From an uncultured Collinsella sp. (GTDB lineage Bacteria > Actinomycetota > Coriobacteriia > Coriobacteriales > Coriobacteriaceae), in NCBI GenBank assembly GCA_900553935.1, contig USFK01000038.1:1-9514 (forward strand): a stretch of DNA of 9,514 nucleotides. The letters are read 5' to 3'. Positions 1 through 5,588 of the stretch are shown here, one piece after another (position 1 is the stretch's first letter; every line of letters starts with the position of its first letter). The translations under genes and the position numbers were made by a program. Under the pieces are notes generated by a model, which saw nothing but the letters and a program-made list of their open reading frames with translations, had not been told where the DNA came from and did no database searches.

Positions 1-150
1 GCCGCCCGCTACGGCGAGAACGCCGCCATCATCGGTCGCGTGCTGCCACTTGCCGAGGGCGCCCGTCCCGCCGTGCGCGTACGCACCGGCTGGGGCTCGA
101 CCCGTATCCTCGACATGCTTGTGGGAGAACAACTGCCGAGGATTTGCTAA
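1..150 (+). CDS. hypE: Hydrogenase maturation protein HypE, C-terminal end (5' truncated)
   Basis: Frame 1 is open from the window edge to TAA at 148-150 and gives 49 residues. They contain RYGENAAIIGRV, then RILDMLVGEQLPRIC as the last residues before the stop. HypE proteins end in a conserved PRIC. In this family the terminal Cys is carbamoylated by HypF and dehydrated to a thiocyanate, which supplies the cyanide ligands of the [NiFe]-hydrogenase Fe(CN)2CO centre, in the cytoplasm with HypC/HypD. The catalytic ATP-binding PurM-like part lies outside the window. The fragment follows HypE's C-terminal pattern, but only this tail is visible. No terminator is obvious in the 105 bp before the next gene, so read-through is possible, although the functions are unrelated. 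Confidence 0.8.
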   Translation, partial: AARYGENAAIIGRVLPLAEGARPAVRVRTGWGSTRILDMLVGEQLPRIC

Positions 151-255
151 CGACAAAGGCTCAGGGCTATTAAAGATATTCAGATTCCAAACATGCCCGG
201 CACGCATGCCCAGTATCATGGGGTGCGTTTTACAACTCAAGCGGCAGGAGCACCC

Positions 256-924
256 ATGGCAGCAGCTTTTTCCCATGTGATCTTTGATCTGGATGGCACC
301 ATCCTCAACACGCTCGAGGACCTGGCGGCCGCCAGCAACCATACCTGCGAGATGCACGGCTGGCCCACGTTTGCCGTAGACGAGTACCGCTACAAGGTGG
401 GAAACGGCATGCTCAAGCTGGTCGAGCGCTTTATGCCCGCCGAGTACGCGGGCGACGGCCGTATGTTTGAGCAGACGCTTGCCGAGTTTAGGGCCTATTA
501 CGGCGAGCACAAGGAGGACCACACCTCACCCTACGCCGGCACGATTGAGATGCTCGACCGTCTGCGCACAGCGGGCGTTCAGCTTGCCGTGCTCACCAAC
601 AAGGATCATATTTCGGCAGCCCCGCTTATCGAGAAATACTTTGGCCCCGATCGCTTTGCGCTGGTACAGGGCCGTGTGGGCGCATTTCCGCCCAAGCCCG
701 AGGCACCCGTCACGTTGCATGTGATGAAAGAGCTGGGCGCCGATCCGGCAACCACGCTCTATGTGGGCGATTCGAATGTCGATGTTCTGACCGGCCACAA
801 CGCCGGCCTTAAGAGCGCGGGCGTCAGCTGGGGCTTCCGCGGCCGCGCAGAGCTGGAAGCCGCCGGCGCCGACTACGTGGTAGATACGCAGGACGAACTC
901 GCCGAGCTAATCTTGGGCGAGTAG
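256..924 (+). CDS. gph: HAD-superfamily phosphatase, Gph/beta-phosphoglucomutase-like
   Basis: Predicted 222-residue cytoplasmic HAD hydrolase that removes phosphate from a small metabolite; phosphoglycolate phosphatase is the nearest common name. Motif I is DLDGTILNT with nucleophile D11 and acid/base D13. Motif II is LTN with T114. Motif III is K148 in PPKPEAP. Motif IV is GDSNVD (171-176), whose acids D172 and D176 bind Mg2+. Residues about 20-90 form the helical C1 cap typical of Gph. The ATG at 256 is chosen because AGGAG (246-250) sits 5 bp upstream and the HAD core begins at once (FDLDGT). An in-frame ATG at 193 would add 21 residues with no family resemblance and no ribosome site. The length matches the family. 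It is convergent with the lipoprotein gene, across a repeat-rich gap. The substrate cannot be read from sequence; pyrophosphatase (PpaX-like) or sugar-phosphate phosphatase activity is equally possible. Confidence 0.85.
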   Translation: MAAAFSHVIFDLDGTILNTLEDLAAASNHTCEMHGWPTFAVDEYRYKVGNGMLKLVERFMPAEYAGDGRMFEQTLAEFRAYYGEHKEDHTSPYAGTIEMLDRLRTAGVQLAVLTNKDHISAAPLIEKYFGPDRFALVQGRVGAFPPKPEAPVTLHVMKELGADPATTLYVGDSNVDVLTGHNAGLKSAGVSWGFRGRAELEAAGADYVVDTQDELAELILGE

Positions 925-966
925 CGAGCGACACCGCTTAACGCAGCTGCGACAATTCTTCCACGC

Positions 967-1136
967 GGAAAGTGCATCCCGTTTTGGAGCTCCGAAATGG
1001 GATGCACTTTCCGTTTGAGGCGCGTCGGGGAAACCGTATCCCGTTTCAGAGCAATATTCCGGGTCGCGGTTTCCGCAACCCACCCCATCCGGAAACCGTG
1101 ACCCACTATTCGGCCAAAAACCGGGTCGCATTTTCC
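967..1136. repeat. Tandem array of three 46-bp imperfect palindromes, 62-bp period
   Basis: Units lie at 967-1012, 1029-1074 and 1091-1136. Each is exactly 46 bp, starts with GGAAA and ends with TTTCC or TTTTCC. Unit starts are 62 bp apart, leaving two 16-bp spacers of unrelated sequence. Unit 1 is an almost perfect palindrome: its arms CGGAAAGTGCATCCC (966-980) and GGGATGCACTTTCCG (999-1013) match completely, and the 18 bp between them also pair apart from two G-T wobbles. Units 2 and 3 keep the outer arms with about 12/15 and 11/14 identity. Each unit could fold as a hairpin in RNA or extrude as a cruciform. It looks like a REP/BIME-type intergenic repeat; the function is unknown. Confidence 0.8.
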
Positions 1137-1161
1137 CGAGCATTTGATGCGGCGTTGATAC

Positions 1162-1209
1162 AAGGAGTGTCCCCAACTGCCGGCAGAAAAGGAACGTCCC
1201 CAAGTGCCG
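1162..1209 (+). repeat. Pair of 21-bp direct repeats, 27-bp period (REP-like GTCCCCAA motif)
   Basis: AAGGAGTGTCCCCAACTGCCG at 1162-1182 and AAGGAACGTCCCCAAGTGCCG at 1189-1209 agree at 18 of 21 positions. A weaker relative, AAGGACAGTGCCCCCATGTTG, lies at 8172-8192 upstream of the RpiR gene. From memory, GGAACGTCCCC-type words recur between genes in many bacteria next to Y1 (REP-associated tyrosine) transposases. No transposase is present here, so this would be a non-autonomous remnant; that link is inference. Confidence 0.55.
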
Positions 1210-1256
1210 CCTCAATGACTACCATGGCAACGCCGCAGGTAGAGGACGGGCAGCGA

Positions 1257-1356
1257 GCGGGCACCAGAGCGAACAAATTGGCATGAAAAGAGGACGGCAT
1301 AGACCTTCTGGTCATGCCGTCCTCTTTGAATGACAAGTTGTCGCTCTGGCGCCCGC
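1257..1356. repeat. 100-bp near-continuous inverted repeat (long hairpin)
   Basis: The left half (1257-1305) and the right half (1310-1356) are reverse complements over almost their whole length around a TTCT loop (1306-1309). The inner stem pairs AAAGAGGACGGCAT with ATGCCGTCCTCTTT. The outer stem pairs GCGGGC-CCAGAGCGA with TCGCTCTGG-GCCCGC. Between them are only a few mismatches and two single-base bulges. It lies in the shared 3' region of the convergent phosphatase and lipoprotein genes, so a bidirectional terminator or transcript-end barrier is the simplest reading. A MITE-like insertion or a structured small RNA is possible. The inner stem is flanked by AAAAG on one side and CTCTTTG on the other, not by a long T-run. 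Confidence 0.7.
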
Positions 1357-1369
1357 GCAGCGTCGAACA

Positions 1370-1397
1370 GTTACGGCGTTTGGTAAAACGCCGTAAC
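1370..1397 (-). terminator. Hairpin directly after the lipoprotein stop codon
   Basis: GTTACGGCGTTT (1370-1381) and AAACGCCGTAAC (1386-1397) form a perfect 12-bp stem with a 4-nt loop, starting 4 bp past the lipoprotein stop on the minus strand. The sequence after it lacks a U-run, so it may protect the 3' end of the transcript or work together with the longer hairpin at 1257-1356 instead of terminating alone. Confidence 0.5.
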
Positions 1398-1401
1398 TCC
1401 C

Positions 1402-1959
1402 CTAGCTCATCATGGCATTCATCATCTCGTTGGTTGCGGAATCGTCGGCAGACCACTCGCCGTCGTCATTGCAGGAATACTTGAAGGTAACCTTGGTGTC
1501 CTTGGTCTTAGCGGCCTTGGTCACGTCGACCATGACCTGGCCGGCCATCTTGTACAGGTCGTCCTCGGAAGGCATCGTATCGAGCGCCGCGATCTTCTCC
1601 TGATACTGGGTGGCGAAATCTTCAACGATCTTGTTCATGGACTTGCAGGTAATGGTGACATCGGCAGTCGCGGTGCCCTTGTCCTCGTCGACCGTCACAT
1701 CGCCGATCTTGTAGTCAAAACCCTCGAGATAGCTCTTGGCGTACTCCTTGGGATCGATGCCCAGCTGCTCGAACTCGTCGCCCGAGGCCTCTTCCAGGCC
1801 GGCGAGGAAGTCGTCGCCGCCGTTCTTGACCTCGTCAAACTGCGTCGTAAGATCCTCGGTGATGAGCTCCTCAACCGAAGGACCTCCGCAGCCGGAAAGC
1901 ACAACCACGCACGCGACCAGAACAGCCATCAGGGGCGCAAGCAGCAGCTTCTTCTTCAT
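1402..1959 (-). CDS. Secreted lipoprotein of unknown function
   Basis: 185-residue protein with a type II signal peptide: MKKK, a hydrophobic stretch at residues 5-21, and lipobox LSGC with the lipidated Cys at residue 24. It would be anchored on the outer face of the membrane. The mature part is acidic and mostly helical at first (about 26-85), then has alternating strands in the KIGDVTVDEDKGTATADVTI region. Its end is rich in Asp, Ser, Asn and Met. The arrangement resembles small gut-actinobacterial and clostridial lipoproteins with a DUF/NTF2-like fold, but I recognise no named family. The start at 1959 is set by GGGAGGA six bases upstream and by the signal peptide; an in-frame ATG at 1983 adds eight residues ahead of the signal. 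It is a single-gene unit with hairpins on both sides. Confidence 0.8.
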   Translation of the reverse strand: MKKKLLLAPLMAVLVACVVVLSGCGGPSVEELITEDLTTQFDEVKNGGDDFLAGLEEASGDEFEQLGIDPKEYAKSYLEGFDYKIGDVTVDEDKGTATADVTITCKSMNKIVEDFATQYQEKIAALDTMPSEDDLYKMAGQVMVDVTKAAKTKDTKVTFKYSCNDDGEWSADDSATNEMMNAMMS

Positions 1960-1979
1960 GACATTCCTCCCAACAAGCG

Positions 1980-2003
1980 GCACCGCGCTTCCCGACGCGG
2001 TGC
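1980..2003 (-). promoter_or_regulatory. Hairpin in the leader of the lipoprotein gene
   Basis: GCACCGCG (1980-1987) and CGCGGTGC (1996-2003) make a perfect 8-bp stem with an 8-nt loop, between the candidate promoter and the ribosome site. It could modulate translation or mRNA life; no riboswitch class is recognisable. Confidence 0.35.
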
Positions 2004-2022
2004 GCGTCGTAACAATAAGGCC

Positions 2023-2052
2023 ATACTAGCCGATAACGAACACCCCCGGCAA
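2023..2052 (-). promoter_or_regulatory. Candidate promoter of the lipoprotein gene
   Basis: On the minus strand a TTGCCG -35 (2047-2052) lies 18 bp from a TAGTAT -10 (2023-2028), giving a leader of about 55 nt that contains the 8-bp hairpin. The match is moderate and position-based only. Confidence 0.35.
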
Positions 2053-2138
2053 AGCAAAGGCGCAGTCGGCTCGATTTAACGTCCGAACGGTTTACCGGTC
2101 CGCCCAAAGCGCAATAAAACGTTCCGCCGCATTGCAAT

Positions 2139-2169
2139 AAAAAAGGGCGGCCGGATAACCCGACCACCC
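2139..2169 (-). terminator. Rho-independent terminator of the PTS IIA gene
   Basis: On the minus strand GGGTGGTCGG (2160-2169) pairs with CCGGCCGCCC (2145-2154) over 10 bp, including two G-U pairs, around a 5-nt loop. A TTTTTT run (2139-2144) follows directly. It lies 25 bp past the IIA stop codon. Confidence 0.85.
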
Positions 2170-2194
2170 CAAAACACCCTTATGTTGCCGCAGA

Positions 2195-2731
2195 CTACTT
2201 GCGGACGACCTTGACGATGGCATCGCCAGCGGAGACAGCGGAGTCAGCCTCGACGGCGAGCTCGACGTCGGCGAACTCGGCGGTGTTGGACACAGCCACG
2301 ACGACGCAGTCCTTGTAGCCGGCAGCGGCGATCTTGGCGCGGTCGATCTTGAGCATGGGCTGGCCAGCCTTAACGACATCGTCGGCCTTGACGAAGCCCC
2401 CGAAGCCGTCGCCGTTCATGTTGACGGTATCGACGCCAACGTGCACCAGAACCTCGATGCCGCTATCGGACTGCAGGCCCACGGCGTGACCCATGGTGAC
2501 GGTCACCTTGCCGTCGCAGGGAGCGTAGACCAGATCGTCCTCGGGCCACACGGCGCAGCCCTTGCCCAGGACCTCGCCGCCAAAGACGGGATCGGGCACG
2601 TCGGCCATCTTGATGACCTTGCCCTTGACGGGCGAGCACAGCACGTCGGCGCCGGCAGAAGCAGAGATGGAGGACGGAGCAGCGGCAGTCGCGGGCTCAG
2701 CCTTCTTCTTGAACATGTCAAACAGACCCAT
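2195..2731 (-). CDS. crr: PTS glucose-type IIA component, single-domain EIIA(Glc)
   Basis: 178-residue soluble phosphocarrier that takes phosphate from HPr and passes it to an EIIB domain during sugar uptake. The catalytic block is HVGVDTVNMNGDGF, with phospho-accepting H97. The second active-site histidine, H82, is in GHAVGL. The IIA beta-sandwich fills about residues 28-175. The N-terminus MGLFDMFKKK resembles the amphipathic membrane-contact helix of enterobacterial EIIA(Glc) (MGLFDKL). It is followed by an Ala/Pro/Ser-rich linker (11-27). The start at 2731 is fixed by AGGAG seven bases upstream; a longer in-frame reading from 2863 crosses the promoter and adds no conserved sequence. It lies 140 bp downstream of the GH1 gene, with its own promoter and terminator. 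No EIIB/EIIC domain is fused or adjacent, so it must serve permeases encoded elsewhere and may also signal carbon status. Confidence 0.9.
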   Translation of the reverse strand: MGLFDMFKKKAEPATAAAPSSISASAGADVLCSPVKGKVIKMADVPDPVFGGEVLGKGCAVWPEDDLVYAPCDGKVTVTMGHAVGLQSDSGIEVLVHVGVDTVNMNGDGFGGFVKADDVVKAGQPMLKIDRAKIAAAGYKDCVVVAVSNTAEFADVELAVEADSAVSAGDAIVKVVRK

Positions 2732-2780
2732 ACGTTTTCTCCTCTTGATTAAGCGCAACGTTGTGCGCATGCCTATGGTG

Positions 2781-2809
2781 ATTATAGTGCCAAATGGTTC
2801 AAATGCTAA
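2781..2809 (-). promoter_or_regulatory. Sigma-70-type promoter of the PTS IIA gene
   Basis: On the minus strand TTAGCA (2804-2809) is 17 bp from a perfect TATAAT (2781-2786), predicting a start near 2774 and a leader of about 43 nt. A 7-bp hairpin with one bulge (2814-2833) lies just upstream, between the GH1 stop and this promoter, and may partly insulate the two genes. It means the IIA gene can be expressed independently of the AraC-GH1 transcript. Confidence 0.7.
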
Positions 2810-2871
2810 GGTGGGGACTCGAATCGCGAGCCCATCCCAACGCTTTTCCCCGGTGGCACTCATATTGTCGA

Positions 2872-4311
2872 TTAATCCAGGCCCTCGGCACCGTTGGACT
2901 TGATGATCTTCTGGTAGGCGTAGAAGCTGTCCTTGCGGCGGCGCTCGTAGGTACCGGTGCCGTCATCGTACTTATCGACGTGGATAAAGCCGTAGCGCTT
3001 GCGCATCTCGCCGGTGCCGGCGGAAACCAGGTCGATGGGGCCCCACCAGGTGTAGGCGATCAGGTCGACGCCGTCGGCAATGGCCTCGCCCATGGCCTTG
3101 ATGTGGCTGCGCAAGTAGGCGATACGATACGGATCGTGGATGGAGCCGTCCTCCTCGACCTCATCGTAGGCGCCCATGCCGTTCTCGACCACCATCAGCG
3201 GAATCTCGTAGCGGGCGTAAATCTCGTTGAGGGCGATGCGCAGGCCCAGCGGATCGATCTGCCAGCCCCAGTCGGTGGACTCCAGATAGGGGTTCTTGCC
3301 GCCAAAGGTCATGTTGCCCTCGGTCATCTCGTGGTCCTTGTGGGTGCCCACGGTTCCGGACATGTAGTAGCTAAAGGTGTAGAAATCGACCTTGCCGTCG
3401 GCGATATCCTGCAGATCGCCGTCCTCCATCACGAGCTCGACGTCGTTCTCGGCCCAGAAACGCTTGGCATAGAACGGATACTTGCCGCGCACCTGCACGT
3501 CGGAGCAGTACCAGTTCATGGTATTCATCTCCTGCTGCGTGGCGAACACGTCGGCCGGATCGCACGTGGCGGCATAGGAGAGGACGAAGCAGTCCATGTT
3601 GCCCATCTTAAACTGCGGATAGTGCTCGTGGGCATAGCGCACGACGCGGCCGCTGGCGACAAACTGGTGATGCAGGGCCTGCATACGGGCCTGCGGCGTG
3701 GTGTGGACCGCCGAAGCCGGGCCCTCAAAGCCCTGGATCATGCTGGTCCCAAAGAGGTTACCAATGTCCTGGGTGCCGCAGTTGATCTCGTTGAAGGTGA
3801 GCCAGAACTTGACCTTGTCCTGATAGCGGTCGAAGACGGTCTGGCAGTACTTCTCAAAGAAGCCGATGAGCTCGCGGCTCGCCCAGCCATTGTATTTCTC
3901 GACCAGGTGATAGGGCATCTCGTAGTGCGACAGGGTCACGAGCGGCTCAATATTGTGAGCGCGCAGGCAGTCGAAGACGCGATCGTAGAAGGCGAGGCCG
4001 GCCTCGTTGGGCTCGGCGTCGTCGCCGTTGGGGAAGATGCGGCTCCAAGAGATGGACATGCGGAACATGTTGAAGCCCATCTCGGCGAACAGCGCGATGT
4101 CCTCCTCGTAGTGATGGTAGAAGTCGATACCGTCATGATTGGGGTAGAAGCGGTCGGGGTCGATGTCGATCGTAATCTGACGCGGCTCCTTGTAGCTGCC
4201 GCCCAAAAAATGGTCATCGACGGAAGGACCGCGGCCGTCCACGTTCCAAGCGCCCTCAAACTGATTGGCGGCGGTAGCGCCACCCCAATAGAAACCCTCG
4301 GGGAATCCCAT
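2872..4311 (-). CDS. GH1 6-phospho-beta-glucosidase
   Basis: 479-residue cytoplasmic (beta/alpha)8 retaining glycosidase that cleaves PTS-imported 6-phospho-beta-glucosides to glucose-6-phosphate plus an aglycone or sugar. The GH1 N-terminal signature FPEGFYWGGATAANQFEG is at residues 3-20. The acid/base is E175 in TFNEIN and the nucleophile is E376 in VVENG. Near the end, S430, K438 and Y440 in LVSAGTGEMRKRYGF match the phosphate-binding trio of 6-phospho-glycosidases. A431 stands where phospho-beta-galactosidases carry Trp, favouring a glucoside substrate. The length is typical (470-480). The ATG at 4311 has GAGGAGG five bases upstream; the open frame extends 47 codons further but that part has no GH1 similarity. 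It lies 170 bp downstream of the AraC gene on the same strand, with no terminator seen between, so co-transcription is likely. The aglycone specificity (cellobiose, arbutin, salicin, others) is not readable. Confidence 0.93.
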   Translation of the reverse strand: MGFPEGFYWGGATAANQFEGAWNVDGRGPSVDDHFLGGSYKEPRQITIDIDPDRFYPNHDGIDFYHHYEEDIALFAEMGFNMFRMSISWSRIFPNGDDAEPNEAGLAFYDRVFDCLRAHNIEPLVTLSHYEMPYHLVEKYNGWASRELIGFFEKYCQTVFDRYQDKVKFWLTFNEINCGTQDIGNLFGTSMIQGFEGPASAVHTTPQARMQALHHQFVASGRVVRYAHEHYPQFKMGNMDCFVLSYAATCDPADVFATQQEMNTMNWYCSDVQVRGKYPFYAKRFWAENDVELVMEDGDLQDIADGKVDFYTFSYYMSGTVGTHKDHEMTEGNMTFGGKNPYLESTDWGWQIDPLGLRIALNEIYARYEIPLMVVENGMGAYDEVEEDGSIHDPYRIAYLRSHIKAMGEAIADGVDLIAYTWWGPIDLVSAGTGEMRKRYGFIHVDKYDDGTGTYERRRKDSFYAYQKIIKSNGAEGLD

Positions 4312-4415
4312 AAGTGCCTCCTCGCTCATGCGTTTTGCTGATGAAACGAGTATGCCGCCGAGTCGCTCCAGGCCAGGGCGAAGGCGCCGATTTGGACACT
4401 TCTTTTCGCAGACGC

Positions 4416-4434
4416 GCGCTGCAACAGCGCTGCA
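4416..4434 (-). promoter_or_regulatory. Candidate AraC-type direct-repeat operator upstream of the GH1 gene
   Basis: On the minus strand the octamer TGCAGCGC occurs twice (4427-4434 and 4416-4423) exactly 11 bp apart, one helical turn. This is a spacing used by AraC-family half-sites. It lies 105 bp upstream of the GH1 start, directly downstream of an AraC-family gene. No clear -35/-10 pair was found beside it, and the octamer is GC-rich enough to arise by chance. Confidence 0.3.
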
Positions 4435-4481
4435 GCTGAAACTTTTTGACACCGAAGGAGCGAAGACGATCCGCCCCGCGC

Positions 4482-5474
4482 TTACCGGCGGTATGCCGCG
4501 GGGCTGCAGCCATACTTGTCGTGAAACTTACGGTAGAAGAAGCTCATGTTTTCATAGCCCACCGCATGCGCAGCCGCCCCGGCCGTGGCGCCACCGCGCA
4601 GAAGCTCGGCCGCACGCACCAGGCGTCGCTCCTGCACAAGCTGCCTAAAGGTCTTGCCCACATGCCGCTTGAGGAGCGCCGTCGCATAATTAGGGCTCAA
4701 GCCAAACTCCGCCGCCATCCCCTCGAGGGAGCATGCAGCGAATTCGCGATCGATATAGCCGAGCATTCCCGTCACCAGGGCAGTGGGCCCCGCCGCGCCG
4801 TCCGCCGCGCCGCGCACCAGCTTGCGCTCGTAGCAATCCATGAGCTCGGCCAAAAACAGCTGAAACAGACGCAGGACGATCTCGGGACCATTAGGGCTCG
4901 GGTCATACAGCTCACAGAGCATCTCCTGCATGTAGCGCCGAATCCGACGGCTCTCGCCGCAATGAAAACGGACATGGCCCCGATGGTCCGTCTCGCTGTT
5001 GAGCGCGTTGAACAAAAACCGCGAGACCGCGCTCTCGCGCGAGAGGCTCGACTCGAGGCTCCGGCGCAAAAAAGAGCGTGAAACGGTCATGCTCAGCATG
5101 ATATCGTCCTCACCAAGCGCCGCCACGGCATGCGGGCAGAGGGCGTCGAGCAAAAGCACCTCGTTGCGGCCCAGTTCGAGCCTCTCCCCCGCCACCGTCT
5201 GCGGGCAGCGTCCGCGATACACATAGCTCAGCTCCACGTAATCATGCACGTGCTCGGGAACTGCATTAAAGCGCGAGTTTTTCCTTATCGTCAGGCCACG
5301 CGGCATGCCGGGCTGGGCGTAGGCAAACCCTGGCTGCCCAATCTTGCGCACTGGGCATCCGTCGATTTCGACATGCTCGGTCATAATCGACCAATCAAAT
5401 GCCATGCCGTCTTTATAAGCGATCTCACTGGCGCTCAGTTCGCTGAGCCTACGCTCGAGCTCGTCGATCTCCAT
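4482..5474 (-). CDS. AraC-family transcriptional regulator with N-terminal cupin
   Basis: 330-residue regulator. Residues about 55-130 form a sugar-sensing cupin-like domain (HVHDYVELSYVYRG at 75-88, then LGRNEVLLLDALCPHAV). Residues 236-330 form the double helix-turn-helix: the first around SLEGMAAEFGLSPNYATALL, the second around AAAHAVGYENMSFFYRKFHD, ending in the family-typical GCSPAAYR. It probably activates or represses the adjacent GH1 gene downstream and the divergent hydrolase gene at 5589. The start at 5474 is the first ATG, but it has no strong ribosome site; ATGs at residues 24 and 31 are no better. The MEIDELERRL opening is an amphipathic helix, so it is kept. The inducer is unknown; a plant glycoside or its sugar would fit the neighbours. 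Confidence 0.88.
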   Translation of the reverse strand: MEIDELERRLSELSASEIAYKDGMAFDWSIMTEHVEIDGCPVRKIGQPGFAYAQPGMPRGLTIRKNSRFNAVPEHVHDYVELSYVYRGRCPQTVAGERLELGRNEVLLLDALCPHAVAALGEDDIMLSMTVSRSFLRRSLESSLSRESAVSRFLFNALNSETDHRGHVRFHCGESRRIRRYMQEMLCELYDPSPNGPEIVLRLFQLFLAELMDCYERKLVRGAADGAAGPTALVTGMLGYIDREFAACSLEGMAAEFGLSPNYATALLKRHVGKTFRQLVQERRLVRAAELLRGGATAGAAAHAVGYENMSFFYRKFHDKYGCSPAAYRR

Positions 5475-5520
5475 GGCTTGCCAATCGTTGATTTGGTCAT
5501 AGTTCGTCGTGATTCAGATA

Positions 5521-5549
5521 TTAGCAGAACGCGCCGACGCGTCCATAAT
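5521..5549 (+). promoter_or_regulatory. Promoter of the GH106-like hydrolase gene
   Basis: TTAGCA (5521-5526), 17 bp, then CATAAT (5544-5549) predict a start near 5556 and a leader of about 33 nt. The -35 hexamer and spacing are the same as those of the PTS IIA promoter. The perfect palindrome GACGCGTC (5536-5543) fills the end of the spacer next to the -10 and is a candidate repressor or activator site. The region is shared with the divergent AraC gene. Confidence 0.55.
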
Positions 5550-5588
5550 CTGTGCTATGCAGCAGATCGATCGAGCCAAGGAGGATCC

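Larger units (their letters stand above)
925..1401. other. Gene-free, repeat-rich intergenic region between convergent genes
   Basis: 477 bp with no convincing coding sequence on either strand. Short open frames here lack ribosome sites and their translations simply reflect the repeats. In order it holds three 46-bp palindromic units (967-1136), a 21-bp direct-repeat pair (1162-1209), a 100-bp inverted repeat (1257-1356) and a 12-bp-stem hairpin (1370-1397). Both flanking genes end into it, so transcription termination for both is expected somewhere inside. Confidence 0.75.

Noticed and set aside
50..280. 76-codon open frame overlapping the hypE end and the gph start
   Set aside because: It is out of frame with the PRIC-ending HypE reading, has no ribosome site and no recognisable sequence.
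967..1136. CRISPR array
   Set aside because: Repeats are palindromic over 46 bp and diverged, spacers are only 16 bp, there are only three units and no cas gene is present.
2811..2840. tRNA 3' fragment or attachment site suggested by GGGGACTCGAATC
   Set aside because: The segment folds as a simple 7-bp hairpin (2814-2833); T-arm pairing, acceptor stem and CCA are not present.
2732..2871. BglG/LicT-type antiterminator site upstream of the IIA gene
   Set aside because: No RAT-like sequence overlapping a terminator was found, and the gene has a direct TATAAT promoter.
2794..4341. 515-codon open frame on the plus strand opposite the GH1 gene
   Set aside because: It is the antisense of a gene with intact catalytic motifs. 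Its translation is Val/Ala/Gly/His-rich without domains and it has no ribosome site; GC-rich codon bias explains its length.
5130..5588. N-terminal extension of the hydrolase frame into the AraC gene
   Set aside because: It would overlap a divergent gene, has no start signal and no family similarity; the ATG at 5589 has a strong ribosome site and starts the conserved sequence.
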